Shown here: positions 26,945-35,690 of the stretch, piece after piece
How the letters are laid out: each line of letters starts with the position of its first letter
How positions within the stretch are numbered: the first letter of the stretch is position 1
From: Hyphomonadaceae bacterium BRH_c29
Lineage (GTDB): Bacteria > Pseudomonadota > Alphaproteobacteria > Caulobacterales > Hyphomonadaceae
Assembly (NCBI GenBank): GCA_000961695.1
Contig: LADW01000080.1
Coordinates: forward strand, 1-38,036
Length of the DNA: 38,036 nt
Reading direction: 5' to 3'
The notes under the pieces: model-generated
Told to the model about the DNA's origin: nothing
The model's input: the letters and a program-made list of their open reading frames with translations, nothing else
Database searches by the model: none
Position numbers and translations under genes: made by a program

Positions 26945-27808
26945 CTAGCCGCCCACTTTCAGGTAGATGCAGGCCTCAAGAATTTCACCGGGTGCGAGCC
27001 TTTGCAGGCCGGTGACTTTCTGTTCGTACCGGGAGTTTATCGCGTCTGGCGCGTGCGAGACGGGCTCTACGCAGAAGAAGTCCATTCCCTCCGGCACGTA
27101 CACAACCAGGTGTCCGAATTCGGGTGTGGATCTGATCGACACGCAGAGACCACTGGATGGCCAGACGATATCTGCATTTGCCGGTTGGGCCACGAAAGCA
27201 TTGTCGAGGTGAAGGGCATTCACCGGCCGAGCCGTGCGGATGTCGGTGTCTTTGCACAACTGGACCTGCCGGTCCGGAATTTTGCCATGCTCGGCAACCC
27301 AGACACTGGAAACGTTCGCAGACAATTCTGCGTCACCGCGTGGAAAGTAGGGGTGCCAGCCAAGACCGGCCGGCATCTCCTCTGCTGACAGGTTCTCGAG
27401 TGTGAGAGTCAGTTTCAGGCCATCGTCCGTCAGCTCAAAGTGCTGCGTCGCGCGATAAGGCCAGGGCCAGTCGTTGGGGCGGTATTCGAAAGACAGGCGG
27501 GCCTGATCTGAAGTGATCGAATCTGTCGTCCAGGCGGCAAGCCATGCCTGGCCATGAATCGTGTGTGGCTCAGGCGCGAAATTGGCGTCAAGCTGAACAG
27601 CGCGGCCGTTCCAGCTGAATGCCCCGTCCCTGATCCGGCCGGAAAACGGGAATAGCGGGAACCCGGCAGTTTCCAACGGGCTGGATGGGCTCTGCTCCGA
27701 TGCCGGGAACAGGATATTCCGGCCATCCAGCGTGAATGATCGGACGCTGCCACCGAGATTCGGAATGAGAGCCAGCCGGAATCCTTTCCGTTCGAGTACG
27801 ATGTCCAT
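26945..27808 (-). CDS. Aldose 1-epimerase family protein (mutarotase-like)
   Basis: A 287-residue galactose-mutarotase-fold protein, which interconverts alpha and beta anomers of sugars. Motifs: the start IVLERKGFRLALIPNLGGSVRSF, FPLFPFSGRIRDGAFSWNG (with the substrate-binding Arg), the HTIHGQAW segment carrying the catalytic His, the GLGWHPYFPRG loop with the second His, and the Glu-bearing end CVEPVSHAPDAIN. The ATG at 27808 has GGAGGGG upstream and is preferred over the ATG at 27826. It is divergent from xylB and shares a control region holding two operator-like sites; a role in feeding the correct anomer of xylose to the isomerase is inferred. Confidence 0.9.
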   Translation of the reverse strand: MDIVLERKGFRLALIPNLGGSVRSFTLDGRNILFPASEQSPSSPLETAGFPLFPFSGRIRDGAFSWNGRAVQLDANFAPEPHTIHGQAWLAAWTTDSITSDQARLSFEYRPNDWPWPYRATQHFELTDDGLKLTLTLENLSAEEMPAGLGWHPYFPRGDAELSANVSSVWVAEHGKIPDRQVQLCKDTDIRTARPVNALHLDNAFVAQPANADIVWPSSGLCVSIRSTPEFGHLVVYVPEGMDFFCVEPVSHAPDAINSRYEQKVTGLQRLAPGEILEACIYLKVGG

Positions 27809-27887
27809 CCGGCCCCCTCCGGTCATGCTGAGCCGCGTATTTGGCGCGGATTTCCCGGTCTCGGGCCGGAACGGATCGTGTGAAGCA

Positions 27888-27901
27888 TGAGAACGCTAAC
27901 A
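27888..27901. promoter_or_regulatory. Weak LacI-type operator upstream of the epimerase gene
   Basis: TGAGAACGCTAACA shares the AACGCTA core with the xylB operator but is only partly symmetric. It starts 80 bp upstream of the epimerase start (minus strand). Confidence 0.45.
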
Positions 27902-28012
27902 TTGGAAGCAGAAAATACGGTCGTTTTGACGCTAGAGTCGCGGTGGGAGCTGTAAATACGGTGGTTTGGAGGGGCGCAATATGGGGATCAAACCTTGCGC
28001 GCCAAATATCGA

Positions 28013-28030
28013 AATGATAACGCTATCATT
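28013..28030. promoter_or_regulatory. LacI-type operator upstream of xylB-xylA
   Basis: AATGATAACGCTATCATT has 7-bp perfect arms around a central ACGC and lies 50 bp before the xylB start. It is among the most symmetric sites in the locus and would control the xylB-xylA operon. Confidence 0.75.
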
Positions 28031-28079
28031 CTGATGCCGGGCAGAAAATATGCAGGGCACAGGAGGAGGGAACAGGGCA

Positions 28080-29534
28080 GTGTTTCTTGGTGTCGATATC
28101 GGGACATCCAGCGTCAAAGCGACGTTGATCGATGATGCGGGTCATCCGGTTGAGGTGGCCCAGGCAGACCTGTCGATATCCCGGCCTGCCCCTCTCTGGT
28201 CAGAACAAAACCCGTCAGACTGGTGGACCGCCACCAACATGGCGGTCGCCAAGCTTGACGTGGCGCGCCGTCACGCGGTCAAAGCGATCGGCCTTTCCGG
28301 ACAGATGCACGGCGCGACCCTTCTGGACGACGCGCTGAAGCCGCTTCGACCTGCCATTCTCTGGAATGATGGCCGCAGCTTCCGCGAATGTGCCGAGCTT
28401 CAGGAAAGCACACCGGAATTCGTCAGCATTGGCGGAAACCTGGTCATGCCAGGCTTCACCGCGCCGAAACTGGAATGGGTTCACAGGCATGAGCCCGACA
28501 TCTTTCGCAAGATCGCAAAAGTGCTCCTACCAAAGGACTATGTCCGCCTGCGCATGACGGGTGAACTTGCCTCGGACATGTCAGACTCCTCCGGGACGCT
28601 CTGGATGGATGTTGCAAACCGCCGCTGGTCCGCTCACCTTCTCAACGCAACCGGGCTGGAAGAGCATCATATGCCTCTTCTGTATGAAGGGCATGAAGTC
28701 ACCGGCAGCCTGCGGGCCGAAGCCGCTGAAGCTTGGGGTATGGGCCGCGTACCGGTCGTTGCGGGTGGCGGCGATAATGCTGCAGGCGCCGTTGGCGTCG
28801 GTGTGACCGACGAGGGCGATACGCTCCTGTCTCTGGGAACGTCTGGCGTGATCTTCGTGGCGGGAAGAACGTACCGATCGAACCCGGATTCGGCTGCCCA
28901 CGCATTCTGTCACGCTTTGCCGAACCGCTGGCACCTGATGTCCGTGATGCTGAGCGCGGCGAGCTGTCTCGACTGGGCTGTGCGGCTGACAGGGCTCAGC
29001 GATGCGGGGCAACTCATTCAGCGCGCAGAAAAGGATGCCGGACTCGGAACGCAGGAAATCTTCCTGCCTTATCTTTCCGGAGAACGGACCCCGCACAACA
29101 ATCCCCACGCGGCTGGAATGCTGTTTGGCCTGAACCATGATTCCGGCGCGGCCCAGATTGGTCAGGCTGTTCTGGAAGGGGTTGCGTTCGGTATGGCGGA
29201 TGGATTGCAGGCGCTGATTGCTTCGGGTGTGGATGTCCATCAGGTCTCGGTGATCGGGGGCGGAGCGCAGTCACTTTATTGGGGGCGCATCCTCTCAGCC
29301 ACGCTCAATCGCCCGATGGTCTACCGCGATGGCGCTGCGACCGGACCTGCCTTTGGCGCCGCGCGCCTTGCCCGCTACCACATCCAGGGAGGCACGATCG
29401 ACGACATGTTCACACCACCCAAAGTGCTCGACATCGTGGAACCCCGTGAAGGTGACATCGATTTGCTCATGCCGAAATACGAGAAGTTTTCGGCACTGTA
29501 CCACATGACAAAAAATGCCCTTAAAGGAGATTGA
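28080..29534 (+). CDS. xylB: Xylulokinase
   Basis: A 484-residue FGGY-family sugar kinase phosphorylating D-xylulose to D-xylulose 5-phosphate. Motifs: the phosphate-1 loop [16 protein letters not shown] at the N-terminus, [13 protein letters not shown] (the xylulokinase-specific SGQMHG), [22 protein letters not shown], the adenosine-binding [10 protein letters not shown], and the C-terminal [16 protein letters not shown]. Start choice: GTG at 28080 lies 9 bp after AGGAGGAGGG, whereas an ATG at 28050 precedes that ribosome site, so GTG is preferred. xylA begins one base after its stop, so the two form a tight operon. Confidence 0.95.
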   Translation: MFLGVDIGTSSVKATLIDDAGHPVEVAQADLSISRPAPLWSEQNPSDWWTATNMAVAKLDVARRHAVKAIGLSGQMHGATLLDDALKPLRPAILWNDGRSFRECAELQESTPEFVSIGGNLVMPGFTAPKLEWVHRHEPDIFRKIAKVLLPKDYVRLRMTGELASDMSDSSGTLWMDVANRRWSAHLLNATGLEEHHMPLLYEGHEVTGSLRAEAAEAWGMGRVPVVAGGGDNAAGAVGVGVTDEGDTLLSLGTSGVIFVAGRTYRSNPDSAAHAFCHALPNRWHLMSVMLSAASCLDWAVRLTGLSDAGQLIQRAEKDAGLGTQEIFLPYLSGERTPHNNPHAAGMLFGLNHDSGAAQIGQAVLEGVAFGMADGLQALIASGVDVHQVSVIGGGAQSLYWGRILSATLNRPMVYRDGAATGPAFGAARLARYHIQGGTIDDMFTPPKVLDIVEPREGDIDLLMPKYEKFSALYHMTKNALKGD

Positions 29535-29535
29535 C

Positions 29536-30882
29536 ATGGCTGATGGCCCGATCCAGATCGACGGCGATCCGATTTTCAAAGACATCGAACCGATCCGGTT
29601 CGAAGGTCCGTCATCGGACAACCTTCTAGCCTACCAGTATTACGACAAAGACCGGATCGTCCTCGGCAAACGGATGGAAGATCATCTCCGGATGGCGGTC
29701 TGCTACTGGCACACGTTCTGCTGGGATGGCTATGATATTTTCGGCGCTGGAACCTTTGACCGTCCCTGGCACAATCCCGCAAACGATCGCGCTGCGGCAG
29801 ATCACAAAATGCAGGCTGCTTTCGAATTTTTCAGCAAGCTGGGCCTGCCATACTATTGTTTCCACGATGTCGACGTGACGGAAGCTTCTGCAACACCGGA
29901 CGAGTTGTCGAACAACTTTGCCCGAGCAGCAGATCGTCTCGGTGCATATCAGGATGCTACAGGCGTAAAGCTTCTCTGGGGTACGGCAAACCTCTTCAGC
30001 AACCCGCGCTTCGGTGCCGGCGGCCTGACAAACCCGAATCCCGAAGTCGCCGCCTGTGCGGTGCGCCAGATCCGTGATTGTCTTGAGGCGACGCATCGTC
30101 TGGGTGGTGAGAATTATGTTCTATGGGGTGGCCGGGAAGGGTATGACACGCTTCTAAACACGGACCTGAATCGAGAGCTTGAGAATTTCGGCCGCTTCCT
30201 CGCCATGGTGGTCGAGCACAAGTACAAGATCGGCTTCAAGGGCAAGATCCTGATTGAGCCCAAGCCGCATGAGCCGATGTATCACCAGTACGACTTCGAC
30301 ACGGCGACCGTGTACGGCTTCCTCAAGCGCTTTGGCCTTGAGAATGAAGTCCATGTGAACATCGAGCCAAACCACGCGACGCTCGCGGGCCACAGCTTCG
30401 CGCACGAAATCGCGACCGCCGTTTCTCTTGGCGTGATGGGCTCGATCGACATCAACTCCGGGAATTATCAGAATGGATGGGATACGGACCAGTTCAATGT
30501 GGATATCCGTGACATCACGCTCGCGCTGATCGAGCTGTTGCCCTCTGGTGGGCTCGATACGGGTGGCTTCAACTTTGATGCAAAAGTGCGTCGCCAGTCG
30601 AGCAGCCTTGAGGATGTCTTCTACGCCCATGTGGGCGGCGTGGACACGCTCGCCCGGGCCTTGTTGGCCGCTGCGGACATCATCGAGAAGGGCGAAATCG
30701 CGAACCTGAAAGCCAAACGATACGAAGGCTGGACGAACAGTGATCTCGGTAAGATGATGCTGTCTGACGGCGCATCGCTGGAAAGCATCGCGGACGCAGC
30801 GGCGGCCCGCAAGGACGTTCCCGACCACGCTTCCGGTCGTCAGGAATATCTGGAGAACCTGATCAACCGTTCGATCCGATAG
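29536..30882 (+). CDS. xylA: Xylose isomerase
   Basis: A 448-residue class II xylose isomerase converting D-xylose to D-xylulose with two divalent metals. The catalytic His110-Asp113 pair is in CFHDVDV. Further motifs: [30 protein letters not shown], the metal ligand Glu in [28 protein letters not shown], and GSIDINSG. The length fits class II enzymes (about 440). The ATG at 29536 has AAAGGAGA upstream. This shows an isomerase route for xylose rather than the oxidative Weimberg route known in Caulobacter crescentus, at least at this locus. Confidence 0.97.
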   Translation: MADGPIQIDGDPIFKDIEPIRFEGPSSDNLLAYQYYDKDRIVLGKRMEDHLRMAVCYWHTFCWDGYDIFGAGTFDRPWHNPANDRAAADHKMQAAFEFFSKLGLPYYCFHDVDVTEASATPDELSNNFARAADRLGAYQDATGVKLLWGTANLFSNPRFGAGGLTNPNPEVAACAVRQIRDCLEATHRLGGENYVLWGGREGYDTLLNTDLNRELENFGRFLAMVVEHKYKIGFKGKILIEPKPHEPMYHQYDFDTATVYGFLKRFGLENEVHVNIEPNHATLAGHSFAHEIATAVSLGVMGSIDINSGNYQNGWDTDQFNVDIRDITLALIELLPSGGLDTGGFNFDAKVRRQSSSLEDVFYAHVGGVDTLARALLAAADIIEKGEIANLKAKRYEGWTNSDLGKMMLSDGASLESIADAAAARKDVPDHASGRQEYLENLINRSIR

Positions 30883-30927
30883 GTTTTGTTCCTCTGTCGC
30901 GCCGGGTGTTTCCAGTGCGGCAGATGA

Positions 30928-30964
30928 TTTTCCCACAAGCGGGAAACGGCCCGGCTGCAGCCGG
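30928..30964. terminator. Hairpins downstream of xylA
   Basis: A TTTCCC / GGGAAA stem (about 30929-30946) is followed directly by a perfect 14-bp palindrome CCGGCTGCAGCCGG (30951-30964). There is no U-tract. They may end or stabilise the xylBA message; function is uncertain. Confidence 0.4.
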
Positions 30965-31029
30965 ACCGGTCGATCCTCGGGCTTCGGAAAACGCCCTCGA
31001 AACGGGGAAAACCGGGATTCGCGCGGAAA

Positions 31030-31079
31030 TTGTCCAGTGGACATGAGGGATTTCGCCCCTAATCCTGTCCACTGGACAA
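31030..31079. promoter_or_regulatory. Twin palindromic operators upstream of the second lacI
   Basis: Two odd-length palindromes, TGTCCAGTGGACA (31031-31043) and TGTCCACTGGACA (31066-31078), have centres 35 bp apart. They are reverse complements of each other, so the outer 14-base arms also form one large inverted repeat. They end 23 bp before the regulator start, so autoregulation, possibly with looping, is the simplest reading. Confidence 0.7.
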
Positions 31080-31101
31080 ACGCATTTGCCGAAGGCGAAA
31101 T

Positions 31102-32127
31102 ATGCCCCGCAGACATGCTGGCCCCCGGCCGGCCACGATCATTGATGTCGCCCGTGAGGCCGGCGTTTCCTTCAAGACGGTCAGCCGCGTGCTGAACGGC
31201 GAGACCAATGTTCGCGAACAGACCCGCGAGCGGGTCATGAGTGCCGTGAAAACGCTGGACTACCGGACCAACCACAATGCCCGGAACCTGCGTGCTCAGC
31301 AGAGCCGAATCATTTGCCTGCTCTACGCCAACCCATCCCGCAACTATGTCGGTGAAATCCATCTCGGCGCGTTGCAGCGTTGTCAGGCCGAGGGCTACAG
31401 CCTCATCACCGAGGATTGCTCGACGAATTCGCGAACCGTGCTGGCGCTGCGCGCAGAAACCCGGCTCGCGGGGGCGATTTTGACGCCGCCCCTGTCAGAC
31501 GATCCGGAAATCATTAAGCAATTGCAGGAACATCGGGTTCCCTTTGTGCGGATCGCGCCGTCTGAAACGAAGGCGAATGGCCGCGACGTCGCGATCGACG
31601 ATCAGGCGGCGGCCAAGGAGATGACCCTCTATCTCGTCGGCCTCGGCCACCAGCGTATCGGGTTCATCCGCGGCGCAGAGACTCATGATCAGGCCAGTGG
31701 ACGCTACGTCGGCTACAAGAACGCGCTGCAGGAAGCGGGCATTCCGTTCGACGAGGCTCTGGTGGCGAAGGGGGACTTCACGTTCGACTCAGGCATCGTG
31801 GCGGCGGATCAGCTGCTGGATCAGTCAGCGCGGCCAACCGCGATCTTCGCTTCAAACGACGATATGGCCGCCGGGGTCGTGGCCGCCTGCTATCGGCGCC
31901 GGATTCAAATTCCTCTGGATCTGTCCGTCGCGGGCTTTGACGATACGCCTCTGGCCGCAACGATCAGTCCGTCGCTGACCACGATTTATCAGCCAAGCCG
32001 GGAGCTTGCTTCAGAAGCCGTCGGCTTGCTGCTGGAGGAAATCGCGGCCCCGAGCGAAACGCCTCGCAGGCATCTGCTGGAGTACCGGATGGTCCCTCGC
32101 GACTCTACGGCGCCTCCGCGTCAATAG
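31102..32127 (+). CDS. LacI family transcriptional regulator (second)
   Basis: A 341-residue LacI/GalR regulator, paralogous to the one at 25883. The helix-turn-helix is TIIDVAREAGVSFKTVSRVLN (about residues 12-32), with Phe24 and Lys25 at the specificity positions instead of Gln and Met. The hinge YRTNHNARNLRAQQS and a sugar-sensor domain follow, with CLLYANPSRNYVGEI, DQAAAKEMTLYLVGLGHQRIGFIRG and TAIFASNDDMAAGVV. The ATG at 31102 has GAAGGCG upstream. The different recognition helix agrees with the different palindromes just upstream. Its targets beyond itself are not visible here. Confidence 0.9.
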   Translation: MPRRHAGPRPATIIDVAREAGVSFKTVSRVLNGETNVREQTRERVMSAVKTLDYRTNHNARNLRAQQSRIICLLYANPSRNYVGEIHLGALQRCQAEGYSLITEDCSTNSRTVLALRAETRLAGAILTPPLSDDPEIIKQLQEHRVPFVRIAPSETKANGRDVAIDDQAAAKEMTLYLVGLGHQRIGFIRGAETHDQASGRYVGYKNALQEAGIPFDEALVAKGDFTFDSGIVAADQLLDQSARPTAIFASNDDMAAGVVAACYRRRIQIPLDLSVAGFDDTPLAATISPSLTTIYQPSRELASEAVGLLLEEIAAPSETPRRHLLEYRMVPRDSTAPPRQ

Positions 32128-32178
32128 ACCCAAGTAATTCCTGTTTTCAGCCGCTCTTCCGTACTGTAATCCGCCTCC

Positions 32179-33270
32179 ATGACCAGAATTCGACCTCTGC
32201 CTCACATTGAACAGACCAAACCTTATGTTCCCGGCGGAAAGCTGCACGGAACAGCCGGGCGGGTCGTTATGCTGGCGTCCAATGAGAACCCATTCGGGCC
32301 CAGTCCGCGCGCCATTGCAGCGATGCAGGACGTGGCCGCTCAGGTCCATATCTATCCCGATCCCGATTACGGCGCCTTGCGGGCAGCCATTGCAGAGGCT
32401 AAGGGCATCAAGGATGTCTCGCGTCTTGCCGTATCGGCTGGCTCGGACGAGATCATCCACTTGCTGACGCAGGCCTATGCGGGTCCCGGTGACGAGATTC
32501 TGTTCACGGAACATGCGTTCTCCATGTACAATGTCTCGGCACTTGGGCATGGCGCGACGCCGGTCACGGTGCCGGAGACGGATTTCACGGCTGGCCTCAA
32601 TGCCTTGCTGGGCGGGGTGACGGAGCGGACCAGAATCCTGTTCCTGGCGAACCCGAACAATCCGACCGGCACAATGATGAGCGTGCAGGAGCTTCAGTCC
32701 CTGCAAGACGCGCTGCCGCCACATGTCTTGTTGGTGATCGACGGCGCCTATGCGGAATATGTCAGCGAAGCCTATGAGGCAGACATACGCGACCTGGTCG
32801 ACCGGCGATCCAACACGGTGATGATCCGCACCTTCTCAAAGATTTATGGCCTGGCGGCCCTGCGCCTCGGTTGGGGTTACTTCCCGGCAGAGATTGCGGC
32901 CACGTTCCAGCGCATCCGGCCGCCGTTCAACATCAATGCTTTTGCCGTTGCGGCGGGCACGGCCAGCATTGGCGACACGGACTTCATCGAAATGAGCCGC
33001 CGGCACAATGCGGAATGGCGGGAGATCTATATCACCCGTCTGAACGCGATGGGCCTGCCGACGCCGAAAGCGTTTGCGAACTTCGTGCTACCTGATTTCG
33101 GCACTGCGGAGCGGGCCAGTGCCGCGAACGAATACCTGAAAGAGAACAGGGTTCTCGTCCGGGCAGTCGGCGGCTATGGCCTGCCAAGCCGGTTGCGGAT
33201 CAGCATCGGGACGGCGGAGGACAATGAAACGGTCCTCGCGCTGCTCGCCGCCTTCACCGCGTCACGCTGA
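32179..33270 (+). CDS. hisC: Histidinol-phosphate aminotransferase
   Basis: A 363-residue class I/II PLP-dependent aminotransferase of the HisC type, which transfers an amino group to imidazole acetol phosphate in histidine synthesis and often also acts on aromatic amino acids. Motifs: the start IKPYVPGGK-like (QTKPYVPGGK), LASNENPFGPSP, the FLANPNNPTGTM loop, the IDGAYAEYV segment, and RTFSKIYGLAALRLGWGY with the PLP-binding Lys221. The C-terminus GLPSRLRISIGTAEDN has the phosphate-binding Arg. No clear Shine-Dalgarno precedes the ATG. No other his genes are nearby. Its end overlaps the panC end by 17 bp, tail to tail. Confidence 0.9.
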   Translation: MTRIRPLPHIEQTKPYVPGGKLHGTAGRVVMLASNENPFGPSPRAIAAMQDVAAQVHIYPDPDYGALRAAIAEAKGIKDVSRLAVSAGSDEIIHLLTQAYAGPGDEILFTEHAFSMYNVSALGHGATPVTVPETDFTAGLNALLGGVTERTRILFLANPNNPTGTMMSVQELQSLQDALPPHVLLVIDGAYAEYVSEAYEADIRDLVDRRSNTVMIRTFSKIYGLAALRLGWGYFPAEIAATFQRIRPPFNINAFAVAAGTASIGDTDFIEMSRRHNAEWREIYITRLNAMGLPTPKAFANFVLPDFGTAERASAANEYLKENRVLVRAVGGYGLPSRLRISIGTAEDNETVLALLAAFTASR

Positions 33271-34132
33271 TATTGTCGATCAGGCGCGTGCGGCCCATCC
33301 AGGCGGCGCCGAGCAAGCGGGCAACCGTGCCAGCGGGCAGGGGCGCGTCCGGCAGGCCTTCCAGCGTGTCCGGATCGACCAGAGACACATAGTCGATCTT
33401 CCCGAATCCAGACTTTGCCAGCAGCGAGCGGGCCTCCTCCAGTGCGATGGACGGCGATTCGCCGGTTCCGAGCCTGACGGAGGCGCGGTGAAGGGCGGCC
33501 TGAAGCGCGCCAGCATTCCGGCGTTCCTCCGGTTTCAGATAGAGATTGCGGGAGGACTGGGCCAGCCCGTCGGCATCCCGCGCCGTGGAAGCGCCAATGA
33601 TTTCAATGGGAAAGCCGAGGTCTCTCACCATGCGGCGGATGATCTGGAGCTGCTGATAGTCCTTCTCGCCAAATACGGCGACATCCGGCTGAACGTGAAG
33701 GAACAGCCGCGCGACCACGGTAGAGACGCCATAAAAGAAATGCGGCCGGAAGATTCCGTCCAACAAGTCCGACATGCCCTCGACCCGCACATTGGTGACC
33801 GATCCTTCGGGATACATTTCCGTCACGGTCGGAAGGTAGGCGAGGTCACATCCGACCGATGCGAGCCTGGCCAGATCGGCGGATTCATCGCGTGGGTAGG
33901 TGTCGAAATCCTCGCCTGGCGCGAACTGAGTCGGGTTTACGAAAATGCTGGTAACGATTCGGTCCGACTTTTCCCGAGCCTTTTCAATGAGCGAAAGATG
34001 TCCGCCGTGCAGCGCCCCCATTGTGGGCACAAAACCAACCCGCTCACCAGCCCGTTTCCAGGCCGCAACCTGTAGCAGTAGTTCGCGTCTGGTACGTATG
34101 GTTGGTGTTAGCTCACCTGTCTTCGAATTCAC
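33254..34132 (-). CDS. panC: Pantothenate synthetase (pantoate-beta-alanine ligase)
   Basis: A 292-residue PanC, which joins pantoate and beta-alanine using ATP in pantothenate and CoA synthesis. The ATP-binding HxGH signature is FVPTMGALHGGHLSLI, followed by SIFVNPTQFAPGEDF, FGEKDYQQL, and the KMSKS-like loop region QSSRNLYLKPEER. There is no ATG near the beginning. A TTG at 34138 and a GTG at 34132 are the candidates; GTG is chosen because GGGA lies about 10 bp upstream. The hypothetical gene and mipZ are divergent from it. Confidence 0.92.
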   Translation of the reverse strand: MNSKTGELTPTIRTRRELLLQVAAWKRAGERVGFVPTMGALHGGHLSLIEKAREKSDRIVTSIFVNPTQFAPGEDFDTYPRDESADLARLASVGCDLAYLPTVTEMYPEGSVTNVRVEGMSDLLDGIFRPHFFYGVSTVVARLFLHVQPDVAVFGEKDYQQLQIIRRMVRDLGFPIEIIGASTARDADGLAQSSRNLYLKPEERRNAGALQAALHRASVRLGTGESPSIALEEARSLLAKSGFGKIDYVSLVDPDTLEGLPDAPLPAGTVARLLGAAWMGRTRLIDNISVTR

Positions 34133-34199
34133 TTTCAATTCGTCCCGGATCTGGATTGTGTAAACGCGTTATTAACCTGTTCGGAGGAACTTTGAAGTC

Positions 34200-34655
34200 A
34201 TGACACATCGCATCCTTTCTTCCTTGAAATCCTTCGTGCTGACGACAGCTTTCCGCATGTCTGCCAGCGAGGCGCGTCTTCCCGGCGAGGGAACTCCGGA
34301 GCCGGTTACCCGGTATCTCAATCCGGAGATGGACATCGATGAATGGATGTTCGACCGCGACGGTAACCCGGTTACCGAAACGGCAGAGCTTTATGCTCGC
34401 GAGACGGCCCGCGTTTCCGGCGCCCTGTCCGGTCTGCGCTCCCTGCTGACACAGATTTCCATGCACGCCCCGCAAACCGAAGAAATGCCATCGCAGGCTG
34501 CCTTTGGTCCGATCGTGTCCGACGACCTTCTGTTCGATGGCGAACCGATGTCGGCGCAGTTTGGAATTCTTGCGGAAGATCTGGACCTGTTCGACGACAT
34601 GCCGAGCCACCGCTCTGCATGGAGCGCCGCACAGGACATGTCCCGCGTCGCCTGA
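34200..34655 (+). CDS. Unknown small acidic protein upstream of mipZ
   Basis: A 151-residue protein not recognised as any known family. A short basic N-terminal helix (MTHRILSSLKSFVLTTAFRM) is followed by an acidic segment with MDIDEWMFDRDGNPVT, a helical region (about residues 61-83, with ARETARVSGALSGLRSLL), and an acidic tail rich in Asp and Met (DLDLFDDM). No signal peptide, membrane segment or cysteine is seen. GGAGGA lies 11 bp before the ATG. It ends 52 bp before mipZ, in the same direction, and codon use looks like its neighbours. A role with MipZ is a guess from position only. Confidence 0.75.
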   Translation: MTHRILSSLKSFVLTTAFRMSASEARLPGEGTPEPVTRYLNPEMDIDEWMFDRDGNPVTETAELYARETARVSGALSGLRSLLTQISMHAPQTEEMPSQAAFGPIVSDDLLFDGEPMSAQFGILAEDLDLFDDMPSHRSAWSAAQDMSRVA

Positions 34656-34707
34656 ATCCGGTTTTCTGACCTAAATAACCCTGATCTGAACTTTGGAGCT
34701 CTCTGAC

Positions 34708-35592
34708 ATGGCTGATGGATTCGCGCCTACCGCTCTCGTGGGTGGCCCGGACCTGAAGGGGCCTCAGAAGGACGCGCGGGTTATCGTTGTCGGCAATGAG
34801 AAGGGCGGGGCCGGCAAGTCGACGGTCTCGATGCACCTGACCGTGTCGTTGATGCGCATGGGCAAGAATGTCGGCATCATCGACCTCGACGTTCGCCAGC
34901 GCACACTGACCCGCTATCTCGAAAACCGTCTTCGCTGGATGCAGTCCACTGGCGCGCGTCTTCCGATGCCGGAAATCATGCGCGTAGATGCGTCGACCGA
35001 ACGCGATCTCGACAAGGCTGAAGCGGAAGAGACGAACCGGCTGATCTCCAGCCTGCAGCGCCTCAAGAAAACCTGCGATTTCATCCTGATCGACGCACCG
35101 GGTGGCGACACGTTCCTGTCGCGCCTTGCGCATACCCAGGCCGATACGCTGATCACGCCGCTGAATGACAGCTTTGTGGACTTTGACCTTTTGGGCGATG
35201 TGAACCCGCAGACGCTGGAAGTGATCCGGCCGAGCTTCTATTCCGAAATGGTCTGGTCCTGTCGCAAGAAGAAGGCGCAGACCTCGCGCCGGCCGATTGA
35301 CTGGATCGTGATGCGGAACCGCATGTCTCCGCTGGCGGCCCGGAACAAGGAGCGCGTCGGTGAAGCGCTCGACAATCTGTCCAAGCGGATCGGTTTCCGC
35401 CTTGCGCCCGGCCTGTCGGAACGTGTGATCTATCGTGAGCTTTTCCCTGCGGGTCTGACCCTGCTGGACCTGACGGAGAAGGGCTCCAACGTGACCTTCA
35501 CGATGAGCCATGTGGCAGCCCGCCAGGAAATGCGCGACCTGATCATCATCCTGCAGCTTCCGGAACTGACCGGCGCGGAAATCACCTTCTGA
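34708..35592 (+). CDS. mipZ: Division-plane positioning ATPase MipZ
   Basis: A 294-residue ParA/MinD-superfamily ATPase. In Caulobacterales MipZ binds ParB at the poles, forms a gradient and blocks FtsZ assembly away from midcell. The deviant Walker A is KGGAGKST at residues 32-39 in VIVVGNEKGGAGKST; next come IIDLDVRQRTLTRYLENR, the switch/Walker B region FILIDAPGGD, PLNDSFVDFDLLG, and the C-terminal VIYRELFPAGLTLLDL and HVAARQEMRDLI, all characteristic of MipZ rather than generic ParA. There are about 20 extra residues before the nucleotide-binding strand compared with my memory of Caulobacter MipZ. GGAG lies 9 bp before the ATG. A terminator follows. Confidence 0.95.
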   Translation: MADGFAPTALVGGPDLKGPQKDARVIVVGNEKGGAGKSTVSMHLTVSLMRMGKNVGIIDLDVRQRTLTRYLENRLRWMQSTGARLPMPEIMRVDASTERDLDKAEAEETNRLISSLQRLKKTCDFILIDAPGGDTFLSRLAHTQADTLITPLNDSFVDFDLLGDVNPQTLEVIRPSFYSEMVWSCRKKKAQTSRRPIDWIVMRNRMSPLAARNKERVGEALDNLSKRIGFRLAPGLSERVIYRELFPAGLTLLDLTEKGSNVTFTMSHVAARQEMRDLIIILQLPELTGAEITF

Positions 35593-35618
35593 TTCCTGCG
35601 CGCAGCTGACGCGAGGTG

Positions 35619-35650
35619 AGGCCGGCCCTGTGCTGGCCTTCTTTGTTTTT
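35619..35650 (+). terminator. Rho-independent terminator after mipZ
   Basis: Arms AGGCCGGC (35619-35626) and GCTGGCCT (35632-35639) pair with one G-U, followed by TCTTTGTTTTT. It separates mipZ from the amidohydrolase gene. Confidence 0.8.
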
Positions 35651-35690
35651 CGGGGTCAATCTGACCGGAAAACATAAGGGAGGCTGGCCT

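Noticed and set aside
30154..31362. A 402-codon minus-strand frame spanning the end of xylA and the start of the second lacI
   Set aside because: It crosses two well-supported genes and the operator region, and has no family features.
21141..32127. Horizontally acquired island for the sugar locus
   Set aside because: No integrase, flanking direct repeats or clear base-composition shift were seen; the adjacent tRNAs and insertion sequence lie 9 kb away.
34158..34182. ATTAACC upstream of the unknown gene before mipZ as a CtrA-type or paired GTTAAC site
   Set aside because: Only one half-site is present and there is no second copy at a 20-bp distance.
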